64,000 nucleotides of DNA from Streptomyces sp. LX-29 (GCF_029541745.1 NZ_CP089746.1:310001-374000), one strand, 5' to 3'. Positions 49,682 to 58,565 are shown, numbered from the stretch's first letter. Notes: generated by a model not told the origin, from the letters alone. A program made the numbers and translations.

Positions 49682-50650
49682 TCATCTCCCGCTCGCCCGG
49701 AGCAGGCGCTCTCCCAGGGACGCCAGGTGGTCGACCAGGGCGGCGGGCCCGTGGACCTGGAAGTCGCAGTCCACCAGGGCGAGCCGGACGGCGAGCCACT
49801 CCAGGGAGTCGGAGGGGGTGGCCCGCAGGCGGCAGGAGTGGTCACCGGTCGGCTCGGGGGTGCCCAGCGACGCGGGCAGGCGTGCGGCCACGTAGAGGGC
49901 CGGGGCGGCGAAGGAGACGTCCAGGTGGTGTTCCGGGGCGAGGCGGGACATCGAGCGGCGCAGGTACTCCGCCGCGTCCTCGGCGGGCAGGGGTCGCGGG
50001 GTGAACCGTGCGCCGGTCGGGAACGGTTCGCCGACCCGGTCGACGCGGAACGTACGCCAGTCCTCGCGGTCGAGGTCGTAGGCGACGAGGTACCACCGGC
50101 GTCCGGTCGACACCAGCCGGTAGGGCTCGACCTGTCGGCGGCTCACGGTGCCGTCGCCGGCGCGGTAGGGGAAGCGCAGCAGTTCGTGTCCGGTGACCGC
50201 CGCCGCGATCGCGGTGAGGGTGTGCGGGTCGACCGTCGCCCCGTCTCCGCCGCCCACCGTCAGCGGCAGCGTCGCCGTCTGGAGCGCGGTGAGACGGTGC
50301 CGCAGCCGCGCGGGCAGCACCTGTTCCAGCTTGGCCAGGGCTCGTACCGACGCCTCCTCCACTCCCTCGACCGCGTGGCCCGCGCCGGCCCGCAGACCGA
50401 CGGCGATGGCCACGGCCTCCTCGTCGTCGAGGACCAGCGGCGGCATGGCCTTCCCGGCGACCAGGCGGTATCCGCCCTCCGTGCCCATCGTCGCCTGCAC
50501 CGGGTAGCCGAGCTCGCGCAGCCGTTCGATGTCGCGCCGAACGGTGCGCCGGCTGACGCCGAGCCGCTCGGCGAGCTCACCACCGGGCCACTCGCGCGGG
50601 GTCTGGAGGAGGGAGAGCAGGGTCAGCAGCCGTGCGGATGTGTCCGTCAT
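49682..50650 (-). CDS. WYL-domain transcriptional regulator
   Basis: A 322-residue regulator with N-terminal HTH ('LLQTPREWPGGELAERLGVSRRTVRRDIERL', DeoR-like) and a WYL ligand domain ('YRLVSTGRRWYLVAYDLD' and 'WRTFRVDRVGEP', residues about 175-205) plus the WCX C-terminal extension. WYL proteins sense nucleic acid or small ligands. Divergent from an MFS pump over a short 63-bp spacer containing a palindromic operator, so it most likely regulates the pump. Confidence 0.9.
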   Translation of the reverse strand: MTDTSARLLTLLSLLQTPREWPGGELAERLGVSRRTVRRDIERLRELGYPVQATMGTEGGYRLVAGKAMPPLVLDDEEAVAIAVGLRAGAGHAVEGVEEASVRALAKLEQVLPARLRHRLTALQTATLPLTVGGGDGATVDPHTLTAIAAAVTGHELLRFPYRAGDGTVSRRQVEPYRLVSTGRRWYLVAYDLDREDWRTFRVDRVGEPFPTGARFTPRPLPAEDAAEYLRRSMSRLAPEHHLDVSFAAPALYVAARLPASLGTPEPTGDHSCRLRATPSDSLEWLAVRLALVDCDFQVHGPAALVDHLASLGERLLRASGR

Positions 50651-50672
50651 GACACCAAGGATCGCGCGGATC

Positions 50673-50691
50673 TAGGACACGATCCGTCCTA
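50673..50691. promoter_or_regulatory. Operator between WYL regulator and MFS pump
   Basis: TAGGAC-ACGATCC-GTCCTA, a perfect 6-bp inverted repeat with 7-bp spacer in the divergent 63-bp intergenic region; a further half-site GGACCTA follows at 50696-50702. Confidence 0.65.
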
Positions 50692-50713
50692 CATCGGACC
50701 TAACGTCATCGCC

Positions 50714-52321
50714 ATGACTTCAGCAAGCCCCGTCGTGCCCGCACCCGCGCCCGTGACCGACCGGCGCCGTTGGTTCGCGCTCGCCATCGTGATGACCGCG
50801 GCGTTCATGGACCTGGTCGACGTCACGATCGTCAACATCGCCATCCCGAGCATCCAGGAGGACACCGGCGCCTCCTTCAGCGCCATCCAGTGGATCACCG
50901 CGGGGTACGCCCTGGCGTTCGCGGCCGGGCTGATCACCGGCGGCAGGCTCGGCGACATCCACGGCCGTAAGCGGATCTTCCTGCTCGGCATCGGCGGCTT
51001 CACGATCGCCTCCGCGCTGTGCGGCCTGGCCGCGGGCCCGGAGATGCTCGTCGGCGCCCGCATCCTGCAGGGCGCGATGGCCGCCCTGATGGTTCCGCAG
51101 GTGCTCTCGATCGTGCACGCCACCTTCCCGGCCCATGAGCGCGGCAAGGTCTTCGGCATGTTCGGCGCGATCGTCGGGCTCGGCTCGGTCTCCGGCCCGT
51201 TGCTGGGCGCCCTGCTCACCCAGTGGGACCTCTTCGGTCTCGCATGGCGACCGATCTTCCTGATCAACCTGCCGGTCGGCATAGCCGGCCTGCTGCTGGG
51301 GCGGAAGTACATCACCGAGTCCAAGGCGCCCTCGGCGCTGCGCCTCGACCTGGTCGGGGTGGCGCTGGTCACCCTGGGTCTGCTCATGCTGGTCTACCCG
51401 CTCACGCGCGGCCACGAGCTCGGCTGGCCGGCGTGGGGCTTCGTCTCGATGGCCGGCAGCCTGGTCGTCCTCGGCCTGTTCGTGGCGTACGAGCGGCACA
51501 AGACGCGCAAGGACGGCTCCGCGCTGGTGGAGCTCGGCCTGTTCCGGGTGAAGAGCTTCGCCGCCGGGATCGCGGTCCAGCTGGCGTTCGGCGTCGCGTG
51601 CGGCATCTTCTTCCTGGTCTGGACGCTCTACATGCAGATCGGTCTGGGCTGGAGCGCGCTGCGGGCCGGCCTGACCGGCATCCCGTTCTCCCTGGCGGTC
51701 TCGGTCGCGGCGGGCGTCTCGGTGCAGAAGCTGGTGCCGCGGTTCGGCCGGAAGGTCCTCCAGACGGGTGCGCTGGCCATGGTGTGCGGTCTGCTGCTGT
51801 ACATCTGGGAGGCCGGACGGTACGGGACCGGCATCGACTCCTGGCAGATGGCCCTCCCGCTGCTCGTGATGGGGGCCGGGATGGGGCTGATCGTGGCGCC
51901 GCTGACGGACGCGGTGCTCTCGGAGGTGCCGCGCGAGCATGCGGGTTCGGCGTCCGGCCTCATCAACACCACCATGCAGATGGGCAACGCGCTGGGGCTG
52001 GCGCTGGTCTCGGTCGTCTTCCTGGCCGCGGTCGACGAGGGCGACATCACCGGCGGGCGGCAGGCGGCGGGAGACGCGTTCACCGAGGCGTTCCAGCACT
52101 CCCTGTGGTGGGTCATCGGGGTCCTCACGGTCATCTTCCTCCTGATGTCCGCGCTGCCCGCGCGGCCGAAGCAGCACCTGGAGGGCGCGGCCGACGGCCC
52201 GGGGAACCCGGCCGACGCCGCGGAGGGCACGGTCGACGCCCCGCGGCGGGCGGCCGGCGCCAGGGAGGCCGGCGACGAGACGCCGGCCGAGTCCCGGCAG
52301 GAGCCGGCTCTGGCCCCGTAG
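50714..52321 (+). CDS. MFS drug efflux transporter (DHA2)
   Basis: A 535-residue 14-helix pump: 'FMDLVDVTIVNIAIPSIQED' (D1-like), 'GGRLGDIHGRKRIFL' (motif A) and 'GLGSVSGPLLGALLTQ' (motif C). Helix 14 ends in 'PARPKQHLEG', followed by a roughly 50-residue soluble Ala/Glu/Pro tail. ATG 50714. Probably gives resistance to cationic or lipophilic drugs; regulated by the adjacent WYL protein (inference). Confidence 0.9.
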   Translation: MTSASPVVPAPAPVTDRRRWFALAIVMTAAFMDLVDVTIVNIAIPSIQEDTGASFSAIQWITAGYALAFAAGLITGGRLGDIHGRKRIFLLGIGGFTIASALCGLAAGPEMLVGARILQGAMAALMVPQVLSIVHATFPAHERGKVFGMFGAIVGLGSVSGPLLGALLTQWDLFGLAWRPIFLINLPVGIAGLLLGRKYITESKAPSALRLDLVGVALVTLGLLMLVYPLTRGHELGWPAWGFVSMAGSLVVLGLFVAYERHKTRKDGSALVELGLFRVKSFAAGIAVQLAFGVACGIFFLVWTLYMQIGLGWSALRAGLTGIPFSLAVSVAAGVSVQKLVPRFGRKVLQTGALAMVCGLLLYIWEAGRYGTGIDSWQMALPLLVMGAGMGLIVAPLTDAVLSEVPREHAGSASGLINTTMQMGNALGLALVSVVFLAAVDEGDITGGRQAAGDAFTEAFQHSLWWVIGVLTVIFLLMSALPARPKQHLEGAADGPGNPADAAEGTVDAPRRAAGAREAGDETPAESRQEPALAP

Positions 52322-52337
52322 CCGGTATCGACTCCAC

Positions 52338-52374
52338 CGCCCGCGGGCGGGGCACACCGCCCCGCCCGCGGGCG
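52338..52374. terminator. Strong bidirectional terminator hairpin
   Basis: A perfect 16-bp stem (CCCCGCGGGCGGGGC-type arm, 52338-52353, complement 52359-52374) with a 5-nt loop, placed exactly between the convergent MFS and acyl-CoA dehydrogenase genes. Confidence 0.8.
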
Positions 52375-52407
52375 TACCGGCCCACCCCGGCCGCGGCGGT
52401 CTCGGGG

Positions 52408-54129
52408 TTACGGCGCCATCTCGTAGGCTCCCGCCAGTGCCTCGACGCGCTCCCAGACACGTGCCGAGCGGGCCTCGTCGACGACGGGCCGCCGGACCGC
52501 GCCCAGCGCCCAGCTCTGCTGCTCCGGGGTGGCGGAGTCCTTGCCGTGCAACTCGACGGCGTACGCGGAGAAGTCGCGGACGAGGACGGCGAACAGCTCG
52601 TCGAGCACGTCCCCTTCGAGGCCGGTCAGCTTGGCCTGCTCCAGGATCAGCTGGCCGTGCACGACCAGCGCGAAGAGCTGTCCGACGGCGAGCAGGAAGT
52701 CCAGGTCGCGGCTCTGCGCCTGGTCGGGGGCGGCGGTGGTGACGAAGTCGCAGAGGGCGTCCGCCTGCTCCCGGAAGCGGGCGACGTTGGGCACCTCGGC
52801 GTACGCGTCGAAGGCGGGGCGCCAGTCGTGGAAGCGGATGGAGCCCAGGCCGCGGGCGGGTCCCTGCTGGAAGAGGAAGGCGTCGTCGGCCGCGTCGAGG
52901 CGGGTCGGCACGGGCGCGTACTCGGCCGGGTTCAGCAGGTGGTTGCCCATGAACTTCAGGATCAGCGCGAGATTGACGTGGACCGTGCCCTCCAGCTTGG
53001 GCAGTCCCCGGATCTCGGTGGCCGCCTGGGCGAAGTAGGTGTCCTTCTCGAAGCCCTTGGCGGCGATGACGTCCCACATCAGGTCGATGACCTTCTCGCC
53101 CTCCGTGGTCACCTTCATCTTCGTCATGGGGTTGAAGAGGAGGTAGCGGCGGTCGTCGGGGCCGGCGGTGCGGAAGTAGTCGACGGCGCGGTCGCTGAAC
53201 AGCTTCATTCCGACGAGGCGGACGTAGGCGTCGGTCAGCTCGCGGCGCACGTGCGGGAAGGCGGTGACCGGGCGGCCGTAGAGGATGCGGTGGTGCGCGT
53301 GGGTGACGGCCTCGTACATCGCGTGCTCGCATATGCCGATGGACGCGGTGCAGAGGTTGAACTTGCCGACGTTGACGGTGTTGAGGGCGGCGTCGAAGGC
53401 GGCGCGGCCGGTGTGCAGAACGTCCTCGGCGGCGACCGGGTAGTTCTCCAGGCGGAACTCGCTGACGTACTTCGACGAGTCGACCACGTTCTTCACCAGG
53501 TGGTACGCCTCGTGGCGGCTGTCGGCGGCGAAGAAGACATAGCCGTCCGGGCCCTCGATGTCGGTGCGGCGGCCGAAGACGGAGACGAGCCCGGCGGCGT
53601 TGCCGTTGCCGATGTAGTACTTGGAGCCGCTGGCCCGGAAGCCGCCGTCGCCGTCGGGCTCCAGCAGCATGTCGGTGGAGTAGATGTCGGCGCCGTGGGT
53701 CTTCTCGGACAGCCCGAAAGCGAACACCTCGCCCTGGGAGAGGAGCTCAGCGGCGCGGGCCCGAGCGGTGGCGTTCTCGCTCTGCCAGACCGGGCCGAGG
53801 CCCAGGATGGTGACCTGCCACGCGTACCAGTAGTCGAGTCCGTAGAAACCGAAGATCTCGTTGAGGGCGGCGATCCGGGCGGTGTCCCAGCGCTTGTCCT
53901 GCTGTCCGTCGGCGGCGGACGCCGGGGTGAGGAAGGTCGCGAACAGCCCTTCCTTGGCGGAGAAGGCGAGGAAGTCCGCCAGCCAGGCACGCGAGCGGTA
54001 GTCATCGATCAGCTTGCGCTTGCCGCGGTCCTCGAACCAGTCGACGGTGGCGCGCAGCAGCCTGCGGGTCTCGGGGTCGAAGTGGGCCGGGTCGTAGGTG
54101 CGCGGGTTGAACAGCAGCGGGTCGGACAT
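52408..54129 (-). CDS. Acyl-CoA dehydrogenase/oxidase family protein
   Basis: A 573-residue FAD-dependent acyl-CoA dehydrogenase of the longer type: 'FAFGLSEKTHGADIYSTDM' (substrate/FAD loop), 'GGFRASGSKYYIGNGNAAGL', 'VNVGKFNLCTASIGICEHAMYEAV' and 'LPKLEGTVHVNLALILKFM' where the conserved arginine-Glu region and the TxxGT/GLGxG-like FAD loop sit. It would oxidise acyl-CoA or thioester-linked substrates. ATG at 54129 with AGGGAACC upstream. Cotranscription with the divergent PadR is unlikely; a PadR gene on the same strand lies upstream. Confidence 0.88.
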   Translation of the reverse strand: MSDPLLFNPRTYDPAHFDPETRRLLRATVDWFEDRGKRKLIDDYRSRAWLADFLAFSAKEGLFATFLTPASAADGQQDKRWDTARIAALNEIFGFYGLDYWYAWQVTILGLGPVWQSENATARARAAELLSQGEVFAFGLSEKTHGADIYSTDMLLEPDGDGGFRASGSKYYIGNGNAAGLVSVFGRRTDIEGPDGYVFFAADSRHEAYHLVKNVVDSSKYVSEFRLENYPVAAEDVLHTGRAAFDAALNTVNVGKFNLCTASIGICEHAMYEAVTHAHHRILYGRPVTAFPHVRRELTDAYVRLVGMKLFSDRAVDYFRTAGPDDRRYLLFNPMTKMKVTTEGEKVIDLMWDVIAAKGFEKDTYFAQAATEIRGLPKLEGTVHVNLALILKFMGNHLLNPAEYAPVPTRLDAADDAFLFQQGPARGLGSIRFHDWRPAFDAYAEVPNVARFREQADALCDFVTTAAPDQAQSRDLDFLLAVGQLFALVVHGQLILEQAKLTGLEGDVLDELFAVLVRDFSAYAVELHGKDSATPEQQSWALGAVRRPVVDEARSARVWERVEALAGAYEMAP

Positions 54130-54236
54130 GGAGGTTCCCTTTCCGGCATGAGGGTGCGGCTATGGGCATGAAGGGTTCGGGCAGGCCGGGGCCGTGCGAC
54201 GCCGACCGGACGGAGAGGCGGCCCGCGAGCGCCGGT

Positions 54237-54794
54237 TCAGCGCTCCGGACGGAGCCGGTGGAGCGTGGCGAGTACGTCGTCGAGCCAGGCGAGCATCATC
54301 CGCTCGTAGGCGATGCCGCCGCGCAGCACGACGTGTTGGAGCTCCTGGCCGGCGGTGGGTGCCGGGGGTGCGTCGGGTCCGGTGAAGTCCCGTCGCTCCC
54401 CCGCGAGGTACTTCGCGAGCCGGTCGGTGTGCGTCTGGCGGTGCCGCTCGACCTCGCGGATCAACGCGGCCGGGTCGTCGAACGCCGCGCCGCGGATCTT
54501 CACGGCGAGGTCGTGCCGGACGCTCTCCAGCTCGATCGGCTCATGCAGCCACTCCGAGAGGGCGGCCCGCCCGAGGTCGGCGACGGAGTATTCCTTCTTG
54601 TCCGGCTTGCCCTGCTGCGGCACCTCACGGACATCGACCCAGCCGTCGCTCTCCATGCGCTTGAGAACGCGGTAGATCTGCTGATGGGTGGCGGTCCAGA
54701 AGTATCCGATGGACCGCTCGAACCGCCGGGCCAGCTCATAGCCGGAGCCCGGCTTCTCCAGCAGGGAGACGAGAATCGCGTGCTCGAGCGCCAT
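54237..54794 (-). CDS. PadR-family transcriptional regulator
   Basis: A 185-residue PadR regulator: winged helix ('LEHAILVSLLEKPGSGYELARRF...FWTATHQQIYRVLKRMESDGWV', residues 3-50) and C-terminal dimerisation helices (Vir-like domain). Upstream lies a perfect palindrome, the expected autoregulatory site; the acyl-CoA dehydrogenase downstream, same strand, is a likely target. ATG 54794 with GGATCGC upstream. Confidence 0.9.
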   Translation of the reverse strand: MALEHAILVSLLEKPGSGYELARRFERSIGYFWTATHQQIYRVLKRMESDGWVDVREVPQQGKPDKKEYSVADLGRAALSEWLHEPIELESVRHDLAVKIRGAAFDDPAALIREVERHRQTHTDRLAKYLAGERRDFTGPDAPPAPTAGQELQHVVLRGGIAYERMMLAWLDDVLATLHRLRPER

Positions 54795-54806
54795 GCCGCG
54801 ATCCTT

Positions 54807-54826
54807 CTATGCAACTCGTTGCATAG
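54807..54826. promoter_or_regulatory. PadR operator
   Basis: CTATGCAAC-TC-GTTGCATAG, a 9-bp perfect inverted repeat with 2-bp spacer, 12 bp upstream of the padR start codon. ATGCAAC/GTTGCAT is the recognised half-site pattern of PadR proteins. Confidence 0.75.
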
Positions 54827-54891
54827 ACAAGAGGCCCCGCCCGGGTGAGACACGGCTCACCCCCGCTCGGGCGGGATCATGCCGCGGGGCC

Positions 54892-54925
54892 GGCCGACGC
54901 GCGCCAGCACGGCGCGCCGTCGGCC
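54892..54925 (-). terminator. Hairpin downstream of the ABM-like gene
   Basis: GGCCGACGCGCGCC (54892-54905) pairs with GGCGCGCCGTCGGCC (54911-54925) with one bulged C, 5-nt loop, about 50 bp past the stop of the reverse-strand monooxygenase gene at 54974. Confidence 0.5.
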
Positions 54926-54973
54926 ACGGCCACGGCCACGGCGAACGCGAACGGCCGCCGTGTCCGTGCCGGG

Positions 54974-55282
54974 CTAGCCGATGCCCGGAGCGGGTTCGGC
55001 GAGGAGGTCGTCGACGATCCGCAGCCGGGTCTCCGGAAAGTACTCCTCGACCGCGTCGCGCATCAGCGCCAGGCCCTCCGGGTCGGGGGTCGAGCAGCGC
55101 TCCCGCGTCTCGGCGTCGGGCCAGCGGGCGTAGGCGGCCCAGGTGCCGTCGTCCGCCTGGTGCAGGCGCGACCCGTAGCTGCCGCACTGGGCGTGGATCG
55201 CCCGGGTCACCCGGTGCCACCCGTCGACGAACTGCTCCTCCTTGCCCGGGCGCAGCCGCCACCGGTAGATCACTGCGAACAT
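54974..55282 (-). CDS. Antibiotic biosynthesis monooxygenase-like (ABM) protein
   Basis: A 102-residue dimeric alpha+beta barrel: 'FAVIYRWRLRPGKEEQFVDGW' then 'GSRLHQADDGTWAAYARWPDAETRERC'. Similar small proteins act as quinone-forming monooxygenases or as stress proteins. 40 bp downstream of a cupin gene on the same strand, likely one transcript. Confidence 0.75.
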   Translation of the reverse strand: MFAVIYRWRLRPGKEEQFVDGWHRVTRAIHAQCGSYGSRLHQADDGTWAAYARWPDAETRERCSTPDPEGLALMRDAVEEYFPETRLRIVDDLLAEPAPGIG

Positions 55283-55321
55283 TCCCGAGTCCCCTTGTTC
55301 TCGGTGCGTGACCTGGTCGGT

Positions 55322-55819
55322 TCAGGCGCGCTCGGCGAGGGCGCGCTGCCAGACGGGGCTGTCGACGTAGTGGTTGTCGTAGAGCTCCGAGGAGTCCTTG
55401 ATCTCCTGCGGGCTCGCCTCACCGCGCATCACCCGGCCGAGCAGCCGCAGATAGTCGAAGCGGGGCATGCCCGGGGTGAAGACGAAGAGGACGTCGGCCT
55501 CGGCGCCGGGGGCCGCCGCGAAGGCGTGCGGGGTGTGCGGCGGAACGAGCAGGAAGTCACCCGCTTCCAGGACTGTCAGCTCCTCGTCGAGCAGCACCTC
55601 GAGCGAGCCGCCGATCACGAAGAACATCTCCGAGGCCCGGGTGTGGAAGTGCGCCGGCGCACCGACCGCGCCCTTCGCGAAGGTGGAACGGTAGCTGGTG
55701 ATCGGGCTGCCGGCGGTTCCGAAGTCGGCCAGCAGAGTCATCACGCTGCTCGGGTCGCTCGTGGTCTCGGCGTCAGCGGCGCGGGTCAGGATCGGGGCGA
55801 AGGTCTTCTGCGTGTTCAT
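55322..55819 (-). CDS. Cupin-domain protein
   Basis: A 165-residue cupin: 'APAHFHTRASEMFFVIGGSLEVLL' (metal motif 1) and 'GDFLLVPPHTPHAFAAAPG' (motif 2 with His). Family members include small-molecule-binding and dioxygenase-like enzymes, often paired with ABM proteins as here. The start ATG 55819 is chosen; an earlier in-frame ATG at 55828 overlaps it closely. Confidence 0.82.
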   Translation of the reverse strand: MNTQKTFAPILTRAADAETTSDPSSVMTLLADFGTAGSPITSYRSTFAKGAVGAPAHFHTRASEMFFVIGGSLEVLLDEELTVLEAGDFLLVPPHTPHAFAAAPGAEADVLFVFTPGMPRFDYLRLLGRVMRGEASPQEIKDSSELYDNHYVDSPVWQRALAERA

Positions 55820-55904
55820 GATGATCATTCTAGGGAGAAAGTGACCACCCCATCGGGTGCAATGCGGGTGAGAACACATGGGTCAATCCGGCCCGCCGGC
55901 GCCC

Positions 55905-56000
55905 GGCTCGACGGGCGGGTGGCTCGACGGGCGGGTGGCTCGACGGGCGGGTGGCTCGACGGGCGGGTGGCTCGACGGGCGGGTGGCTCGACGGGCGGGT
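55905..56000. repeat. Tandem repeat, 16 bp x 6 perfect copies
   Basis: GGCTCGACGGGCGGGT repeats six times without a mismatch, ending in the palindrome GCGGGTGGCCCACCCGC (55994-56010). It lies between two reverse-strand genes (cupin and TetR), in a non-coding stretch. Perfect copies suggest recent expansion by slippage. Confidence 0.9.
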
Positions 56001-56132
56001 GGCCCACCCGCGGCCCACGGCTTCCCGCCCGTGTGATGCGGGCGGGTGGCATGGGAGGCCGCCGCATGGCGCGGAGCGTAGACGCGGTAGCCGTGTGGCG
56101 AGCGCTCGGCCGGCGGCAGAATCCCCGAAGGG

Positions 56133-56786
56133 TCACCCGCCCCCCTCCTCGGCCCTGACGGCGCGCATGCCACGGAGGACGATGCGCAGCCCCTGCTCGA
56201 AGCTCGCGTCGCCCGCCAGACCGAGGAGGTCGCCCGCCGCCCGTGCGGTGAGCGGGAAGCGTTCGGCGTCGATGCCGTCGGCGATCCGCTCGGGCGCGTA
56301 CGGGTTGTCGTCGCCGTACGCGGCGCTGGAGTGGGCCTGTTCCTCGATGGTGTAGCCGATCGTGTAGTGCAGGACCGCGGTGAAGCCGTGCGCCGCCTCG
56401 CCGAGCGTGAAGCCCGCGTCCAGCAGGGTGCGCAGGTTCTGCTCCGACACCCCCTGCACAGCCGGGTGGTTCACATAGGTGCCGGCGAGGACCCGTGCTC
56501 CGTCGCGGTAGTTCAGCATCACCCGTCGCAGGTGCCTGGCCCAGTCGGCGAGCCGGTCGGCCCAGTCCAGGTCACCCCGGGGCGGCTCCAGCCGCTCGGC
56601 CGCCTCGACGTAGACGAGGGTGGCCATCGCGTCGAGCAACTGCTGCTTGTTCTTGATGTGCCAGTAGAGCGTGGGGGCTCGCACGCCGAGTTCCTGGGCG
56701 ATCAGGCGCATGGTGAGGCCGTCCAGGCCGGCGTCGTTGAGCAGTCGCAGAGACGTCCGGGCGATCAGCTCAGAGTTGATCTTCAT
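56133..56786 (-). CDS. TetR-family regulator (TetR class, with TetR_C domain)
   Basis: A 217-residue TetR regulator. HTH: 'LLNDAGLDGLTMRLIAQELGVRAPTLYWHIKNKQQLLDAMA'; the C-terminus ('GFTAVLHYTIGYTIEEQAH') is that of tetracycline-repressor-like proteins. ATG 56786 has GGGGAG upstream. It diverges from a FAD monooxygenase across two phased palindromic operators, a tet(R)/tet(X)-like layout suggesting ligand-induced resistance (inference). Confidence 0.9.
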   Translation of the reverse strand: MKINSELIARTSLRLLNDAGLDGLTMRLIAQELGVRAPTLYWHIKNKQQLLDAMATLVYVEAAERLEPPRGDLDWADRLADWARHLRRVMLNYRDGARVLAGTYVNHPAVQGVSEQNLRTLLDAGFTLGEAAHGFTAVLHYTIGYTIEEQAHSSAAYGDDNPYAPERIADGIDAERFPLTARAAGDLLGLAGDASFEQGLRIVLRGMRAVRAEEGGG

Positions 56787-56818
56787 TCCACTCCCCCACT
56801 CTCTTCGACCACTTGACA

Positions 56819-56857
56819 CTCTAACATCGTTAGAGGAAGTCTCTAACGGCGTTAGAG
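56819..56857. promoter_or_regulatory. Two phased TetR operators
   Basis: CTCTAAC-ATC-GTTAGAG (56819-56835) and CTCTAAC-GGC-GTTAGAG (56841-56857): two perfect 7-bp inverted repeats, centres 22 bp apart (two helical turns). TTGACA at 56814-56819 (forward -35) overlaps the first site. Confidence 0.85.
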
Positions 56858-56887
56858 ACATGCACGCCCTGAAGGAGGGGGACACGA

Positions 56888-58510
56888 ATGACCGACCTGG
56901 ACGCACGGGCGGATGTGGTGATCGCGGGGGCCGGACCGACCGGCCTGATGCTCGCCTGTGAACTGCGGTTGGCCGGCGTCGACGTGGTGGTGGTCGATCG
57001 GCTCGCCGAACGCGCCGGCGAGTCACGCGCCGGCGGGATGCACGCCCGGACCATGGAGGTACTGGACCAGCGGGGCGTCCTCGACCGCTTCCTGGCGGCC
57101 GGCACACCGCGCTCGATAGGCCACTTCTCCGGATTATGGCTGGACTTCGACCGGTTCGAGACCAGGCACCGCCAATCGCTGATGATTCTGCAGACCGCCA
57201 TCGAGCGTCTCCTGGAGGAGTGGGCCACCGAGCTCGGCGTACGGGTGCGCTGGTCCGCCGAGGTGACCGGGATCCGCCAGGAGGGCGCCGGTGTCGAGGT
57301 CGAGCTGCGCACGCCCGAGGCGTCCCGCACGACACTGCGCGCCCAGTACCTCGTGGGCTGCGACGGCGGGCGCAGCGCGGTACGCAAGCTGGCGGGCATC
57401 GACTTCCCCGGCACCCCGGCGACGCTGAGCGCGATGCTCGGCGACGTCGAACTCGCCGAACCACCCGGGGAAACCGTGTTCATGCGGCGGCGCCCGGAGG
57501 GCGACTACTCGGTGATCGCCTTCGAGCCGGGCTGGTACCGGGTGATCACCTGTGAGTACGACCGGCTCCCCGACCGCGAGCGGCCGGTGACGCCCGAGCG
57601 GCTGCGGGAGTCGCTGCTCAGGGTGGCGGGCACCGACTTCGGCATGCACAACCCGCGTTGGGTCTCCCGGTTCGGCGACGCCGCACGGCAGGCCGAGCGG
57701 TATCGGGCGGGCCGGGTGCTGCTGGCGGGCGACGCGGCGCACATCCACTACCCCGCCGGCGGCCAGGGGCTGAACCTGGGGGTGCAGGACGCGGTCAATC
57801 TGGGCTGGAAGCTCGCCTCGGTGGTGCGCGGCCGGGCTCCGGAGTCCCTTCTGGACAGCTACCACGCCGAGCGTCACCCCGTGGCGGAGCGGGTACTGCA
57901 CAACACCCGGGCGCAGTCGGCGCTCTCACGCCCGGGCGCGCAGACCGACGCACTGCGCGACGTGCTCGCGTCGCTCATCGAGTTCGACGACGTCAATCGG
58001 CATCTCGGCGGCATGATCACCGCGCTGGACATCCGGTATCCGTTCGGCGACGGCCACCCGCTGGTCGGCCGCCGGGTCCCCGACGTCGAGCTCAAGACCG
58101 CCGGTGGCGCCACGCGCGTCTTCGAGCTGCTGCACGCCGCCCGCCCCGTGCTGCTCGACCTCCGCGGCGACGGCGAGAGGGCGGGCGCCGTCGCGGGCCG
58201 GGCCGATCGGGGCGAGGTGGCGGACGCCGTCGCGGGCCGGGTCGATCGGGATGAGGTGAGGGACACCGTCGCGGGCTGGGCCGATCGCGTCGACCCGGTG
58301 ACGGCCGAGTGCGGGGACGGCCGTTGGGCGGTCCCGTCCGTCGGCGAGGTGACCGCCCCGGCCGCGCTCCTCATCCGCCCCGACGGCCATGTCGCCTGGG
58401 TGGCGGCTGCCGAGGCCGCCCCTGACACCATCGCCCTCCGAACCGCCCTCGCCACCTGGTTCGGCCCACCCGCGGCCGCCAACCGGCCCACCCCTGAGGT
58501 CACCCGGTGA
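56888..58510 (+). CDS. FAD-dependent aromatic monooxygenase (PheA/TetX/Rox type)
   Basis: A 540-residue flavin monooxygenase: GAGPTGLMLACELRLAG (Rossmann GxGxxG), 'GCDGGRSAVRKLAGIDFPG' (DG motif), and 'RVLLAGDAAHIHYPAGGQGLNLGVQDAVNLGWKL' split as GDAAH plus GGQGLN. Such enzymes hydroxylate phenols or antibiotics including rifampicin and tetracycline. Controlled by the adjacent TetR. Residues about 435-470 hold an in-frame tandem repeat in the thioredoxin-like C-terminal domain. Confidence 0.9.
   Translation: MTDLDARADVVIAGAGPTGLMLACELRLAGVDVVVVDRLAERAGESRAGGMHARTMEVLDQRGVLDRFLAAGTPRSIGHFSGLWLDFDRFETRHRQSLMILQTAIERLLEEWATELGVRVRWSAEVTGIRQEGAGVEVELRTPEASRTTLRAQYLVGCDGGRSAVRKLAGIDFPGTPATLSAMLGDVELAEPPGETVFMRRRPEGDYSVIAFEPGWYRVITCEYDRLPDRERPVTPERLRESLLRVAGTDFGMHNPRWVSRFGDAARQAERYRAGRVLLAGDAAHIHYPAGGQGLNLGVQDAVNLGWKLASVVRGRAPESLLDSYHAERHPVAERVLHNTRAQSALSRPGAQTDALRDVLASLIEFDDVNRHLGGMITALDIRYPFGDGHPLVGRRVPDVELKTAGGATRVFELLHAARPVLLDLRGDGERAGAVAGRADRGEVADAVAGRVDRDEVRDTVAGWADRVDPVTAECGDGRWAVPSVGEVTAPAALLIRPDGHVAWVAAAEAAPDTIALRTALATWFGPPAAANRPTPEVTR
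58187..58288 (+). repeat. In-frame 39-bp repeat within the monooxygenase gene
   Basis: Two full 39-bp units (58187-58225 and 58226-58264) and a partial third encode AVAGRADRGEVAD, AVAGRVDRDEVRD and TVAGWADRV. The repeats lengthen a linker and do not touch the FAD motifs. Confidence 0.75.
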
Positions 58511-58565
58511 CGTCAGCCCCCTGACGAAACCCGTGGAGGCCGGGCCGTGGCGCGCCCCCCTGACA

